DNA of 64,000 bases from Ifrita kowaldi (taxonomy: Eukaryota; Chordata; Aves; Passeriformes; Cinclosomatidae): the NCBI GenBank assembly GCA_013398055.1, contig VZRS01004408.1, positions 62,001 through 126,000 on the forward strand, read 5' to 3'. Made by a program: the position numbers and the translations under genes. Positions 25,701 to 38,540 of the stretch are shown one piece after another; position 1 is the stretch's first letter, and every line of letters starts with the position of its first letter. The notes below the pieces were generated by a model. That model did no database searches. It was not told the origin of the DNA and saw only the letters and a program-made list of their open reading frames with translations.

Positions 25701-26569
25701 CTTCCACCACACTGCTGGTTTCCTCTTCTAGCTCTGGGACCGCAATTGGTTATATGATACTAATGTGCCCTGGCCTCCTTTAATAGCCTCATGTTTCTTT
25801 TTGAAGGCACGATTACCTTAAATGATGCTAATTCTGATCCTTTCTTTCCCCGTAAAGGAAACAGCAACAGTGTAAAAGTTCTAGGGCGGCAGCAGCAGTT
25901 GTAGGAAGCTGTCTGGAGGATGTGTTATCGCACTGCCCTTGTGTGCCTCCAATCAGCGATCATGAATGGAGGTTCTGGAAAGCATATCACCTCCACAGTA
26001 AAGCCCTTAAAAGGCTATAGATGAATCCAAGTGCTGCTGTAGTAGCATAGATATTTCCTGTTTATTTCAGTCGTTTGGATGGGGGCCATGGGAGTAGAAG
26101 ACATTTATTTAATTGCTCACAGAGGCTGGCTGCAAGACTCAGCTGCCTGTCCAACCTTCTGAGCAACTTTCAGCCCTAGGAATTTGCTATTCCTCTTTCA
26201 CTTCATGGATATTTTATAATTTTGTGCCCTGATCGTCCAACCAAAGCTACCAATAATCCCAGACCAGCTCCAGGCCACAGTAAAATGACAAGTTACAGCT
26301 GCCATAAGTCTTCCAGTGGAAAAATAGACCTGCCTAGCTATACATGGAGCTTGGTCATAATCCAAACATGTTTACTTGTGGATGGAGGCAAGTTTCAGTA
26401 GGCTGGAACCTTTAGCCTGCGTACCTCAGCAAGGAGAGGACCTGTGTTTTCCATTTCCACTTCCTGCCTTTTGTGCCCTGGCTTGTATTAAGGTAGAGAC
26501 CACAATGCACCTTCACAGATCTGTTAGAAATACAGTTAGGGTCAGCAGGATGAAGGATACATTTGAAAA

Positions 26570-27860
26570 GTGAATCGAGATATTAACACATTAGATGAGT
26601 AATTATTTCTCTTTAGGAGCACTGTTTAGAGAATAATTTTCTGATTCAGCCGGTGCTGCCTCAACAAAACCTTGCTGCAGCAAGCCACTTTTCCATAGCA
26701 TGGCTTTTTCCTTTATCGCCAAAGCTGCTCCAGTAAAGCAATGGGATTGCATTTATTTTCTCTTTGGAACAGGGAACATAGTCTCTAAATCTAATCAGAA
26801 TGACCCATGCATTCTTTCTCCCAGCTTTCATGTCGAATCATAATTGCCCAAATGGCACATTTAAAATTTTGGCGCAAGCTCAGACTTTCACTCGCCGCCT
26901 TTTTAAATCAGTCCCAGTGGCCAGTGGATACTGCGTAGCCCTACAAATGCATCTAAACATGCTGACTCCGAGGCTCCTTCTATTCTGAATGATCAGCAGT
27001 GCCATCTGTCTCTGTTTTGATTGGGGCTGGGCACATGTGTCCCAGCAAAACACGGGCCAGAAAATGGGAAGAGAAAGAGCCAGTGCCTGAATTTACTTCC
27101 CGCTTCTGTAAAGACATTGTTGGGTTCTGTGTTACGGAGGCGGGGGAGATATGAAAGCAAAATTAATTCTTCTGTCATTAAATTCTTCAGGGAATCTTTA
27201 CCCAAGTCCTTACTAAATGCAGCTTAAAACGCCTTCTTGCAGCGGTAAGCTCCCCTCAGTGGTATTGCGATGGTGCATGCAAGTGTAAGAGAAATAATTC
27301 CTCTGTTGGGAAAGAAGGAGACAACATTTTTGGTTTGCATCAAGATGAAATTAGTCAGAAGCAAACTCTGAATTTGGCAACCAGTTGCCAGTATTAACAA
27401 GTTGTGCAAGCAAGTATAAAATAGAGGCACTCGTGACTGAGAGCGCCTTGGAGTTGTGTGTGTGTGCCCTTGCATGCACCCCGCTCCAAATTCACAACTT
27501 AGAACACGGAAATTAGAATGGGGAACATTGCATTATTCATAACTTGGCAACCAGAAGCCAGGGCACTTTGCCAGAGTAAACTATTCTCTATAATTACAGG
27601 TGAAGCAACATTCTTTAATATCTTACAATACAAAAACATACATTAATCAAGGAAAGAGGGCTTTTTTTTCCTAGAGGACAATAAATTAGCATCCTTGCCA
27701 ATTTCCTCAATACATGTGACAACGTTTTACAGGATTATAAGTCAGCCTCTTTAAAGGAGGTTAGTCTAAAAACAAATAAACCCAATAAATGAGACTTTTA
27801 GCTAAATAAAGGGGAAGCCAACTCCTAAAACACTGATGTCTTGCCAGGAGATTTACTTTT
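26570..27860. promoter_or_regulatory. Candidate enhancer cluster
   Basis: A 1.3 kb low-repeat block with many AT-core homeodomain-like sites (TGAGTAATTATTTC, AATCATAATTGCCC, AATTAATTC, AATAAATTAGC), a CATTTATTTTC site, TTTTGGCGCAAG and CACTCGCCGCC. Two nearly identical NFI-like sites, TTTGGCAACCAG (27375-27386) and CTTGGCAACCAG (27543-27554), lie 168 bp apart. This is the longest stretch of the window with enhancer-like texture. The evidence is composition and motif density, not measured conservation. Confidence 0.38.
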
Positions 27861-29739
27861 AGCATTGGCAGTCTTGCAGACCCTTTAGAGGGTCTAAACT
27901 TCACTTGGTGTGATTTGACATGGCTCTTCTGTAAACAGCTTTGCTGGGCAGTTTTCTACAACAAGGGATGCTGTAGAAACCCCTTATGCTATAACCAGCT
28001 CATCTAGTGAAATAAAATCTCAATACATTGTGCCAGTCTGGTAGCCCACATGTTGTGGGGTGATTCACAGTCAGTCTGCCACCAGTGCCTGACATCAGGC
28101 TTCTTTCAGAGACTTAAGATACTGAAAATGCCTGACCTGTATCTGTTGTCTTTTAAAGCTACCTGTCACTTTTCTTTTGAAAAACTCACATGTCAGTTTA
28201 AGTGTTTTGCATGTTAGTAGCAAAGGGGCTTTTTCAGCTTTATGGTATGTTCTTGCACTCCAGTAAGTGTAAAAGGCCTTTGAGTCTGTGGATCTCCCAC
28301 TGACTTCAGTACTGCTCACCCACATCTGCCAAAATAAACTCCTCGTATCTTTAGCTCTCGTACTTGCTGCAGGTGATGCTTGCTAAATTGAAAGTGGGGG
28401 CAGATTCTTTCATCAGGTTGAAAACGAAAGCAATTCTTATCCCAAAAGACATAGGGGTGTTTATAGTTAGTGTTTGAAACTCAGATAGTGAGGGAATTGT
28501 GTTGAAGACAGTGTATGAGTGAGAGCTGAGACAACATCACTGTGCTCTGCCATTCTGCAGTGCTCCTGGGTGTCACAGAGTTGTGCACAGCATGTTGGAG
28601 GCTAATGAAACAGGGACTCTTCTCTGAAAGAGTTGCCCTCTCACCCAAATGTAAATTGGCTATGAGAGAAGGCTTGCAATTACATGATTGTGCACTGATG
28701 TTGGGGTCATTTTATCAAGTCTTGAAGATTTGTGCCCCACAAAGTCAGGATTGCACCAGGCTTTCTCTCCTGCAGCGTAGTGGTGGTTATGATAATTGTC
28801 GTCTACAGCCGTGGTTGGATATGGCCAGGGGCAATTTCTCTGCTCCTGGAACCTTGCTTTAGCTTGACTCTGCCTTTAAAGCATCGACCAGTCTGTTTCT
28901 AATATTTATGATATGTAAGCTGCTAGTGACATGACCTCTGCCCTTGGTGCAGGGAGGTGGCATGTATGTTCTGCAGGGTTCTCGACTTCGGACAAGGGAG
29001 GATAAAGGCTTTGTTTAAAAATAAATACATCACTTTCAGGTTTGTCAGTGGTACTGTACATTTTCCTCTACGCCAGTCTGTGTTTACAGGCATAGGAAAG
29101 CAAAAATAAATGTATGAGGAAGACAGAAGGTCAGAATATCAAGTGTCAAAAGTAGCCCATGAAATTTTATTGGTGGTGCATTTAATCAGTGCTAAGCGTT
29201 TTTTACAAGGTACATACAAACAGTGGAATTGTAAAAATTTATGGAATGCTGTGTACAGTGTAGCTATTTATGAAGAAAGGAAAATTTATATCCAGTTGAA
29301 ATAAACCAAAGGGGAGTGTTTTATGGAGACTCCTCAACAGCAGGATACATCAAATGAGATCTGGGTAAGATGAGGATGGGGTATTTGCAGGGGCTTCTTT
29401 GAGATGTTTTCCTGCTTCTTCAGCAGCTAACAGTTTGCATTTTTCTGTGGCTCTCAAATAGGCTGGATGCTGGATGCAGGGACAGTGTGGTGTTTGTGTT
29501 TTTCTGTACAGTGGAAAGGAAACACAAGTGAACAGCTGCTACTGGTATCTGTGCTACAAGGCTCTCGCTCTTGGGCTTGTTCCAGTACAGCAGTTTCTTG
29601 AGCAGCCCTTAATATCCAGCTGGGAAGGGTTAACTGAAGCCAATCACTCTGACATCAGCATTTTTTTGTTTCCTTTTTGGTCCAGTATTTTGTTGATGAT
29701 AAAGCACAGACATAGTCAATTGAGAGATTCCAGAGCTGC

Positions 29740-29880
29740 AGAATCAGAGATAATTTAATTAACGGAATTGCTTGTGATTGCCCACTGGGACAGCGGGTAG
29801 GAATTGCTCGATTTAATTTGGAGAAACAAAGATCACATGCATGCTAATGTTTAACAAATAACCAGTGTTTGGGTTAAAGT
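29740..29880. promoter_or_regulatory. Candidate conserved noncoding element
   Basis: Short block containing AATTTAATTAACGGAATTG, GTGATTGCCC, GATTTAATTTGGAG, an AACAAAGATCACATGC TCF/LEF-like site, ATGCATGCTAATG and TTTAACAAATAACC. The dense homeodomain and TCF-like motifs suggest an enhancer core. Confidence 0.27.
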
Positions 29881-31369
29881 TTTTTAGCAGAGAGGGGGGC
29901 AGCCATATCCCAGGGGAGATTTCCCAGGAGGTGATTGCTGCCTAACAGCTCAAAGCTACAGATAGGTCCTTTTTTCTCTTCCATAGTATTTCTGTGCACT
30001 TCTTCTGGCCTTTTACCTGAACAAAGCAAGGATTTTCTCAGAGTAAGTGTTCTTACTTTCAGTGCTCAGGGGAAAATGCTATGAATAGTAGAAAAATACG
30101 CATTGGGGACAAAGACTGAAAATTACCATGTGCTGTCTGCCCAGTCTCACAGACTTGCTCCTTGATACCCAGCATCCTCAGCTGTGACTGCCAAGGTGTG
30201 GAAAACTTAACCACAAAGTCCAGGGAGAAGTACAGGACCCAGCTTCTTCCACGAGGACCCCTCCCTTCCTGTTTTTGCTCTTGTATAAACATTCTCGTTC
30301 AGGCTCCCGTTTGTGGTGGTGTCACAGTGAGTCTCTGCTCCAGGATGGAGGTGCCCTCTTGGTACATCCTCAGCCAGGGAGGACAATTCAGGTATCAGTG
30401 AGGCCTCTCACACCTGCTGGAGAAGCACCAGCACTGGGGCTCAAGGTATTGCTCTTGGCAGCAGTTGTGCTCAGCAGGTCTCTCTGGAGGCTGATAAATG
30501 ACGTTATCCAAAAACGTCAAATCAGAGCGCTGAGGCGCAAAATTGTTAACAGTCCTCCTCCATCCAGCATGAGGTCAAGGCAAAGCAGAGAGCCAATTCC
30601 TTCTCCGTGATTCCCTCTGCCTCACTTGGCAGGGTAACTTGTACACAGCCTTCCCCTGTCCATGGCGCTTGGCGTTCTGACCCTCGCTCCACCCTGGTGT
30701 TACCCTGTAAAAATTCTGCCCAAGGCTGCTCCCAGCTTTGTCCAGGCAAGCGCACACAACGTGCACACACAAGAGGGAATCCTGAGGGAGTTCCCAAGGT
30801 TGCTGCTGCAGGAAGAGTTGCTCCTAAGCGATGCTTATCTTTAGGATACAAGCAGCAGGTTGACGGTAAAATGACACTAAATGGAATGGCATGTGTCCCA
30901 AGTGTGCTGGCCACCACGGGAGCCAGACACATGGGAAGTGACTCTCGTCTTTATTCCATCCCTGGAGGTAGTTTCAGTTTCCTTTATTTACTAATGTTCT
31001 CCCTATTTCCCTTGACCTCATTTCCTCCGGCTTTTCGGAAGCAACCATGCAATTATCGCTCACTTTGGGTTGACCCTTGACCGCCACGTCCCTTGTTGCT
31101 GCTGCTCCAAGAGGTTTTCCTGAAGTCTCAAGTGCAAAATACTCACTTACAGCCAAAACTCCTATCTCTCATGTGAAGTAGGAGCTGTGTCTTCAGCACT
31201 GTGCTGTGCGTCAGGGTTTGTCCTGTGAGCTTGCTTGGCAGGGAGAACGTGGAGTTTAAATTCTGTCGTAGCTGAGCTTTGATCAGTGCTGGGAGATACT
31301 GCAGTGGCTAAAGCTCCCTCTCTTACCAATGCACCCCAGTCTTGTTAATAAATGTATATTTAACAATGT

Positions 31370-31690
31370 CTGGAGCGTATGAAGTGATAATAACTAAATC
31401 AATACCTCCCACATTGATTGTCCAGGATCCCTACAGCGTGACGCACGCAGCGGTGCGGTAATTTTCCAGCTAACTAGCACCCTGATCTACAGCCCTCCTA
31501 TTGATTGGCCATTGTATCAGGCAGCCTCTGAGCATTATTGCTTATACCTCTATTCAGCCTCCTTTTCTGATTCATTCATTTATTACTGGACAGGTGCGAT
31601 TATCTCAGAGACTTTCTGAAATTGGCCAGTGGGGGTCAGCTGTTTAGATTTCTATAAACAAGCCATTTTCTATCTCCTCTAGTTGTTGCA
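31370..31690. promoter_or_regulatory. Candidate conserved noncoding element
   Basis: Repeat-free block with paired ATTGATTG (near 31415) and TATTGATTGGCC (near 31500), a CpG-bearing core GTGACGCACGCAGCGG, GGTAATTTTCC, and GATTCATTCATTTATTAC. The repeated TGATTG core is a Pbx/Meis-type site. Based on motif content only. Confidence 0.33.
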
Positions 31691-32264
31691 GTGGCAAATT
31701 TTGCCTTTTCAAGTTTTGACTGTTACTGGGCTGGTACTGGGGATGAATGGACATTTACTTGTATCTACTGAAGGAATCACCTTTTCCCTTTCCTTGCTGA
31801 GCTGCCCACCTGTCTGAGGAGGACAGATAGCTCCACAGATGGTAAAAGGAGAATTTAGCAAGGGTTGAGGTTCTGCTTGCCACCTGCTTTGGGCAGGAGT
31901 CATCACATTTACTGTCTTTACACCTCCAGCACCCTTGTGTATGCTGGAGAGAGAAATGGATTCCGTGAAGTCAAATTCAACTGTACAACCTTCCCCCAGC
32001 ATCAGTTCAATGATGGGCCAGGCTGGAAGAGAAACACTTTTCTCAGCCAACAATAATCTTCAAGCTATAAATAAATAAATCTCTTTCTTCCTTGGACAAA
32101 ACTAACACCTTTCTAGACTTTCTTTGAAAATGCTAGCAACTCTTCCTTGAGGGTGAGAACTCAAGCTGAGATATGGTAATAATTTATACCAAAGAGCAGG
32201 AGCAAGTGGGTGTTTTCACAGCAGGGAGGACTGTCTCCTACTGAAACTCTTTAATCTTGCTCCA

Positions 32265-32345
32265 AAGAGTATTTATTGATTCCAAGACTTGAATCCACAG
32301 TGTCCCTGTCCCCAGACAGTCCTCACCCACTAGGCTATCATGGGA
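32265..32345 (-). repeat. Possible ancient tRNA-derived SINE relic
   Basis: The stretch GACTTGAATCCACAGTG ... CCCACTAGGCTATCATGG resembles, in reverse orientation, the tRNA-like 5' region of old amniote SINEs (aligned pieces of the kind 'gaacccaggtct' and 'aaccactaggcta'). It is short and diverged, so the family cannot be named. Confidence 0.3.
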
Positions 32346-33873
32346 CATTTGTATTTCTTTGCCTTTTTTTCAGTTTTAAAATTGTTACCATTTTCTAGCA
32401 GCTGTCACTTGCAATGAATCTCCTTCTGAGGAAGATCTCAGTTAGCTCATGCAGAGCGTGTCTCGTCTGTACAAAGGCAGGAGTGAAGTTGAAGGAGCTC
32501 TGTAACACTGGTAGTTAACCATATGCATTCCAGCAGCTTCACTTTCTTCTGACGTGTCATAATTAGAAAAATCACCCAAGATCTCTTTGACTAGTTCTGT
32601 TACGAAAGCCTTGGGAAAAGCCAGCAGAATCAGCTTGTGGGAGATACCCCAGGTCCCTCCCTGCATGCCAGCCACAAGTGACTAATGAACAAAGGAGTGA
32701 GTGCCTGCCTGCAGTGAGTGCTGAGATTGCAGCTCACTGTACTGGCTGCAGTAATTCCACTAGACCTGTGTTTTAGCCACCTGTTGATGAATCATCCTCT
32801 AAAAAGGTAGAAGACGTAGGTGCCACTGTGGGTTATCTTGTGATTGATGATGCAGCTTCTGGTGTTGAAATGCTTTCAAGAGGTTCTTCTGAGCTGAAGT
32901 CTGCGTGGAGATGCCAGAAAGTTACTGACATACGTGAAAATTGTTGGTTTGTTTTGTTTTTATTCAAGAGAGTGAGAGCCTTTATGTCAATGCTCTAAAG
33001 CTTTTCTGGGGAGTACTTGAGGGCCCCTCCCTGTGTAGATTTTGCAGCATGCTGGAGTGACACATCCTTATCTGTAATGCTCCCTGCATTTCATTTGCTA
33101 AGCATTGCTGTCTGCCCTTGCTTTTAGGTTGGCAAGTTGCTCTTTTCACGAGCCTTGCAGAACCATGAAAATACACTTGCCTGGCCTCAGCACAGTGCCT
33201 CTGTCACAAAAGAGATAATGCTGCCCATCAAAAATGACCCTAGGAAATGGGAAAGCTGAGATTGTAAAGCTGCCTTTATAGCCACCCTGTTGGCAGTGTG
33301 TCCAGTGCTTTTGGTTTCTCTGGTTTTTTAGTATTAGAATCAAAAAGCTGGGACTTTTGTTAATATAAGCCATTGTGTTGATCCTGTGTAATGAGCTGAT
33401 TTTGCATTTCACGAGGCTGATGGCCAGCAAAGGCCTCCATTCTCTAAGGGGAAGAACATCTCCTATTGCCCACAGAAAGTTATCTCAGCAGCTTTAAAGC
33501 AACGTATAGAACTTTGTCTCAAGCATGTGGTCCTAAGTAATCTCTTAAGGGAGACAAGAAAAAAGGCACAAAACAAACAAACAAAAAACCCCAACAAAAA
33601 TATCTATTCTTTAAATGTGTGTCTTGCTTTGTATGAAGCTGTCAACCCCAGCACTGGTTGTGTTCTTTTGTGATGTGTTTGGAAGTGTTTAGAAAGACAG
33701 TTAAAAGAATTCACACTGGGCTTTTCAGGAATTCTTTTTTAACCCAAGTTGGATGTATTAGTTTGAAATACAGTGCTGTTTCCCGTGCAGTACCTGTTGA
33801 GGGATTCTTTTTCCCCCAAACTCTTAACAGTCTTGTGTGCTCAGTGATGTTCACTCTCCATCATCTTTTGCAG

Positions 33874-33982
33874 AATTACAGAAGACTCTGCAGTGACAAC
33901 ATTTGAAGCGTTAAAGGCTCGTGTCCGTGAGTTAGAAAGGCAGCTTTCCCGTGGGGACCGCTATAAATGTCTCATTTGCATG
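33874..33982 (+). CDS. RNF220: RNF220 coding exon (coiled coil, start of RING)
   Basis: A 109-nt exon. Its first A completes lysine, and it then reads ITEDSAVTTFEALKARVREL, ERQLSRGDRY and KCLICM. The leucine-spaced, charged middle section is the family's short coiled coil, used for self-association. KCLIC supplies the first two zinc ligands of the C3HC4 RING. The intron falls in phase 0 directly after CLICM, so the RING is split between exons. The donor is GTGAGT. Confidence 0.97.
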
Positions 33983-35110
33983 GTGAGTAGCACTCCACTT
34001 GTGGTAATGAATCAGAAATGTCTTGGTATCTTTGCCGAGGAGGAGAGAAGCTTTTCTCCTTTTTCAGGCAGAGTGGGGGAACTCGTCACCAATTAGCTTT
34101 CCAAATTAAGGTCTTAACAACCAAAATTTCTGTATTAATTACGTTGTTCCACTGGTATTTGTAGCTGTCCCTCTGTATCAGGGGCAAGAAAGGCCCAGCT
34201 TCAGAATACTTTCTGCTTTCCTGTAGAAAACTCCCAGATACCAGCATCCTTTTCCTGCATGTGCAGATTTACACACACAGGAGAGAGCAGAATCCGTGCT
34301 CAGAGACTCACCTTCTCTGATTTGGGAACAGGAGCGCTGCCTGAGCATTTAAAAGTTGTCAGTGTCCTGCATGCTCTCTGGTGATGCTGTGGCCTTCCTC
34401 AGGAAGGGCAGCAGCTCCCTCTGATGGTCCAAGCCTGCAGGGCTCTACATCTCCTGTTGGGTTTGTGTTCTGAGAGCAGAGCATTCTGCTTGGTGGAGAG
34501 CTCCCTCTGCAACTTCAGCTTGGTGCATGGGCTTCTCTCTCCCAGCCAGCTCACAACTTGGAGGTGTGGGACTGCTGTCCTTGCACTCATCCCACAGAAA
34601 GGACGACAGCTTGCTGCTGATTTCCAGAGGTTTGTTAACAACAATAGAAGATACTCGAGCAGGCACGTCAGCTGAAATAGCAGCAGCATTCTTGGGATGT
34701 AGTTAAGCTGTTCCTGCAGAGCTGAGTTGGGATAAGGGTTGATCTTACCCTGTCACTGGTTTTCGTGTGATCTGGTGACCTTTCTGATGAGAATAACGGC
34801 AGGTGGCCAGAGCAACTTCAGATGCTTTTGCAATAACTGTGTTGAGCCAGGTCACCACTTGAGTGGATTATGAGCTTCCAACAGGAGTTCTGGGAAACCA
34901 AGAAAAGGGACTGCAGGAGACTTTCTGCCGCTTCTATACAAGCATTACAAAAATACAACTTACACGTTATCCAAGTTGGTTCTTTTAATCAACTTCTTTA
35001 ACAAAATACAAGACAGTGTTTCCCACAAAGAAAGGCACTGTGATGGGGTCAGGAATGAAGAATCACTAGATCCCTGCTATGGAAATAATATTTGAGCTTC
35101 TTTTCCTCAG
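33983..35110 (+). other. RNF220: RNF220 intron
   Basis: A 1.13 kb phase-0 intron inside the RING domain, with a GTGAGT donor and a CTTCTTTTCCTCAG acceptor. Nothing notable inside. Confidence 0.9.
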
Positions 35111-35185
35111 GACTCCTACACAATGCCCCTGACTTCTATTCAGTGCTGGCATGTGCACTGTGAAGAATGCTGGCTGCGGACTCTG
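35111..35185 (+). CDS. RNF220: RNF220 coding exon (RING core)
   Basis: A 75-nt phase-0 exon of exactly 25 codons, DSYTMPLTSIQCWHVHCEEC then WLRTL. It carries the third cysteine (QC), the histidine ligand (CWH) and the C-x2-C pair CEEC, so ligands 3-6 of the C3HC4 RING. The conserved tryptophan after CEEC packs against the E2 enzyme in RING ligases. One serine of the mammalian form (YSMPL) is threonine here. The donor is GTGAGG. Confidence 0.97.
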
Positions 35186-36889
35186 GTGAGGCTCTTGACT
35201 ACTTTCTTGTTGACTTACAGCCTTTTTCCTTTCTTCTCAGATACTTCGTTCTAGATTGCCATAGGGAAAGGTGCTTTTTGCTTTATTTTAAACAATCTGA
35301 GTGCTGTGCTTGCAAATTTCCCAAGCCTGGCTGTTTAACACCCCACTCAAGCTTTCACATGAAAGAGTTTTGTTTGAGTCGTTGTGACCCAAGTTCTGTC
35401 CTGCCCCTTGCTTTTTCCTCTACTGCTGCTGGAAGAGCTCTGTGTCAGGGACTACCTTGCTTTTCAGTGATTTCCTCTGGGGCATCCGTGCAGAGAGGTA
35501 AAGCTGTGAGAATGGAGGCTAAATCCACAGAGATTTCATGGGCTGGATAGCTTCTGAGAAACGTAATATTCCTCTGAAGGAGAGGGAATCATCTTCAGGA
35601 GAGAGGATATGGAAGGGAGCTTTTATAATGTGAATCTATATTTTTTAGGTTGTTTGTAATAGCACTGTGTGGTTTTGAAGCCATTCTGTTTAGAAGATTG
35701 GGGACTACCTTGAACATTGAATAGGTGACCCAGTGGAGTTCTAATCTATACATTTATTAAAGGACATCAGGTTAAAATTTAAGGTGTTATTAAGTAAAGT
35801 GTTTTCTTTTCCTGTTTTAAAACTGTGGGCTTTGTAATCAGCCTTTAATGTCCCCTCTGCAGCTGATTTTCAAGCTTTCATTTTGTTCAGGCTGGGGAGT
35901 GGAAAATAGTCAATTGTGCTTTCTAGTTCTCCTGTTAGCAAGATGATACAGTGTTGGGTTGCAAAAAATGTAAGGGAATGCCACTCCTAAAAACGCGTTC
36001 CTGGAAGGCATTACTCTACTTTATAAAACACATTGTGTGCTTGGAATTACGATTAAGCTGATCATGCTCCTTTAAATCCTGCCTTTTAAAAGTCTTGTCC
36101 AAGAAAAGTTACCAGGATGGTGAAGTGCCTGTGGGCTTGAGTACTAATAGCAACTCAATAACTTGGCTATCCCTTGGGCTGTATTTTATAGCTCTTCAGC
36201 TACACCCCGTCACTATTTACATTATACAAGCTTTTGTAAACATTTTAGCAGCATGTTATAAAAGACACATATGTGGGTACGTAGCTGTGAGGTGTCTGGA
36301 TGAATATGTGCTCTGCCACCTTTGCTAAGTGAAGAGTGATCTTGTCTTTCAGCAGTGCTACAAGCACAGGATAAAACACTTAATTTCCTCTTCATTTTCT
36401 TTACTCTGAAGTCTTTGTCCTCTCCTCTTCCCACCAGCCTCAAGTCATCTTCTAATTCTGTGGCACCGATTTCAGGCTGTTCTTAGGCTCAGCAACAACT
36501 TAGTTCAACTTCAGTCAGGTCCCTTTTTGTCATGTTCAGCGGTCACAGCTGCTCATGAGAATGGGGAAACTCACTCCAGGGGCTCAGGGATTAACATTTC
36601 CCTTGCAGAGGGGCAGCCATCTCCCCCTAAAATTCCATGAGAAAGGTGGCAGTGAAGCTGGCTGTGTGTGATCTGCACATGGCTCTTCTGCTGACCAGGC
36701 AGGCAGGATGGGAATAGGCCAGCAAGACATCGTGTTAGGACTTGGCACTTGCATAGGGGAAGCAATTAATAAGTGGCTACTCATGTGTTCCCCAGTCCTA
36801 GCCTCTCCCTGCAGCCCCAAATTTATTAAACCAGGCCTTTTCACAAGGCATGCTTGCACTCCCTCTCCCATCTCAAAAAAAATCTCCCA

Positions 36890-37620
36890 GCCTGTGTTCG
36901 CATGTTTCTAATGTAACCATTAAAATGTAGCCTGAAGACAGCAATAAAAACCCTGGAACGCCTTGGTGCTTTTGTGTCTTGATCAAAGTCAATGTGTGTA
37001 ATCTCGTTAAGACTGCCCTCCTTCCCCCCTCCTTTTTTATGAATTTAATGGCATACAGCAGCTGGGCTCAGTGTTTAATGCTTACCAACCTGCATTGTTC
37101 TAATTAAGGTATCTCCTTTTATTTCGGGCACAAAAGAGACTCTTGTTTTTTTTAACAAGCGAGGAGCTGTGGGATAGTGTGTGTAATAATCACTGCTGTT
37201 ACCTTTCCCTGGGTATAAAGCTGGCTCCCCAGTGGGGTTGGGAGGAGAGAGCCTGCGCATGCAGCACACATGGAAAGACTTGGCTGGGGAAGAGGGGCAG
37301 CATTTTTCTTCTGTTGTGCAATAAACAATTTGTTGGAGTTAATAGGAGTTGGAGCAGGCATGTTGTGTCAGGCTTCCGGCCCCTTTTGAACAAGCTGGAG
37401 ATCTGCCATGCATGCTGGTGAAAAGTCCCCTTTCTCCTGTGTGCCTGTGGTTCACATGCCCGGCCAAGATCTAATATTAAATTAGTGTGAGTGTGTCTGA
37501 GAGAGCAAGGATCATGTACTGAACAAGGCCCTGGAGCTGAAGGCTCAGAGTGCCTGGGAGCACTTCTGAACCTCTGCGGGGTATTGAAGACAGGGTGAAA
37601 TTTGATGCTCACATGTGTCT
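36890..37620. promoter_or_regulatory. Candidate conserved noncoding element
   Basis: Block with AACCATTAAAATG, CTTGATCAAAGTCAATG, TTTTTTATGAATTTAATGG, TCTAATTAAGG, CAATAAACAATTTG and ATATTAAATTAGTG, and a TGCGCATGCAGCACATG patch. There are no repeats and no coding signature. The homeodomain, SOX and TCF-like density is compatible with a developmental enhancer. The boundaries are approximate and conservation is untested. Confidence 0.32.
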
Positions 37621-38369
37621 ATGGACCTATGGTTTAAACATTTTCTAGGATACAATACTACAATGATCTGAGCATCTCACTTTAGTGGTGTTTAGGGCAC
37701 TGATGAGGATTGGGTCTTAAAATGTTTAGACTTTATGAAAATAAAATTTTTAGACTTTTGGCTCTGGATGTTCAATTCCAAATTATAACTGTTCTGTTGG
37801 TAAGGGCAAGGGAGAGACTTTTAATCACTAACTCTACAAATGATTGCTGGGCTCTCTAGCTTAGGTACCACTATACTGGAGCTCAGTACGTCAACTGGCT
37901 ATAAGTTCTGGGGTTGAAACATTGACCAGAGAGGAGACTCCATCTCTGTGTGCTGTTGCTTTGTCAGATTAATGTGAAGCAAAGGCTGGGCTTGCAGAAA
38001 GGGACCTTGGAGATGCCTTAAGAGAACCAAGATCATGGAGTGATTTACCTGTGATCCCTTTTGGATACCCTGAAAACATGTGCAGGTTCTTCAAAGATAG
38101 TAGAGGAAATGGTGTTGCAGGAGCAAGGTTTAGCCTGGGCAGCAGCAGATGGAGTTCCTTTCCCTGAACGTTGACAGTCCTCATGATGGGTGTCCATCCT
38201 CAGCTGGTTGTTGGACTGCAGCCTGAGTCAGCCTGAATCTCCCTCTGTGAGAGTCTGCCCCTTCTCCATCCTTCCCCATTAACTGAGAGGGACCCTACAG
38301 CTAATAGTGGGTGAAATTCGTATTTTCCTTCTCCTGAGGAGAGTCCTCTAACAGAAGAGATTGGCCATC

Positions 38370-38540
38370 TGCTCTAGTGATTTGCTGGGGAGGTTTGGAG
38401 CCTCCATCCTTGGAGGTTTGTGAGAACAGGTTTGATGTGTGTCTATCAGCAGTAATTCAGGTTGGGGTGATCTTGCCCAGGGAATGGGTTGGCGCGTTCT
38501 TGACATCCCTCTGAGCTGTAGTTCTGTGATTTCCCAATCC
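38370..38540 (+). repeat. CR1-like LINE 3' fragment, diverged
   Basis: The order of short matches follows a CR1 3' end: GGAGCCTCCATCCTTGGAGG, then GGGGTGATCTTGCCCAGGG, GGGTTGG, a degenerate ACATCCCTCTGAG segment, and a terminal AGTTCTGTGATTTCC in place of the usual ATTCTGTGATTC. CR1 is the dominant interspersed repeat of birds. The copy is old, so its start is approximate. Confidence 0.6.

Larger units (their letters stand above)
19114..33873 (+). other. RNF220: RNF220 large intron
   Basis: A 14.76 kb intron with no coding exon I can find. It carries several candidate conserved blocks listed separately (22340-22600, 26570-27860, 29740-29880, 31370-31690), an assembly gap at 22745-22770, a possible old SINE relic near 32265-32345 and an AAAC-rich stretch near 33560-33600. 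Smaller motif-dense patches without their own entry lie near 24355-24440, 25860-26060, 30480-30545 and 31010-31090. The acceptor is TCATCTTTTGCAG. Confidence 0.85.
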
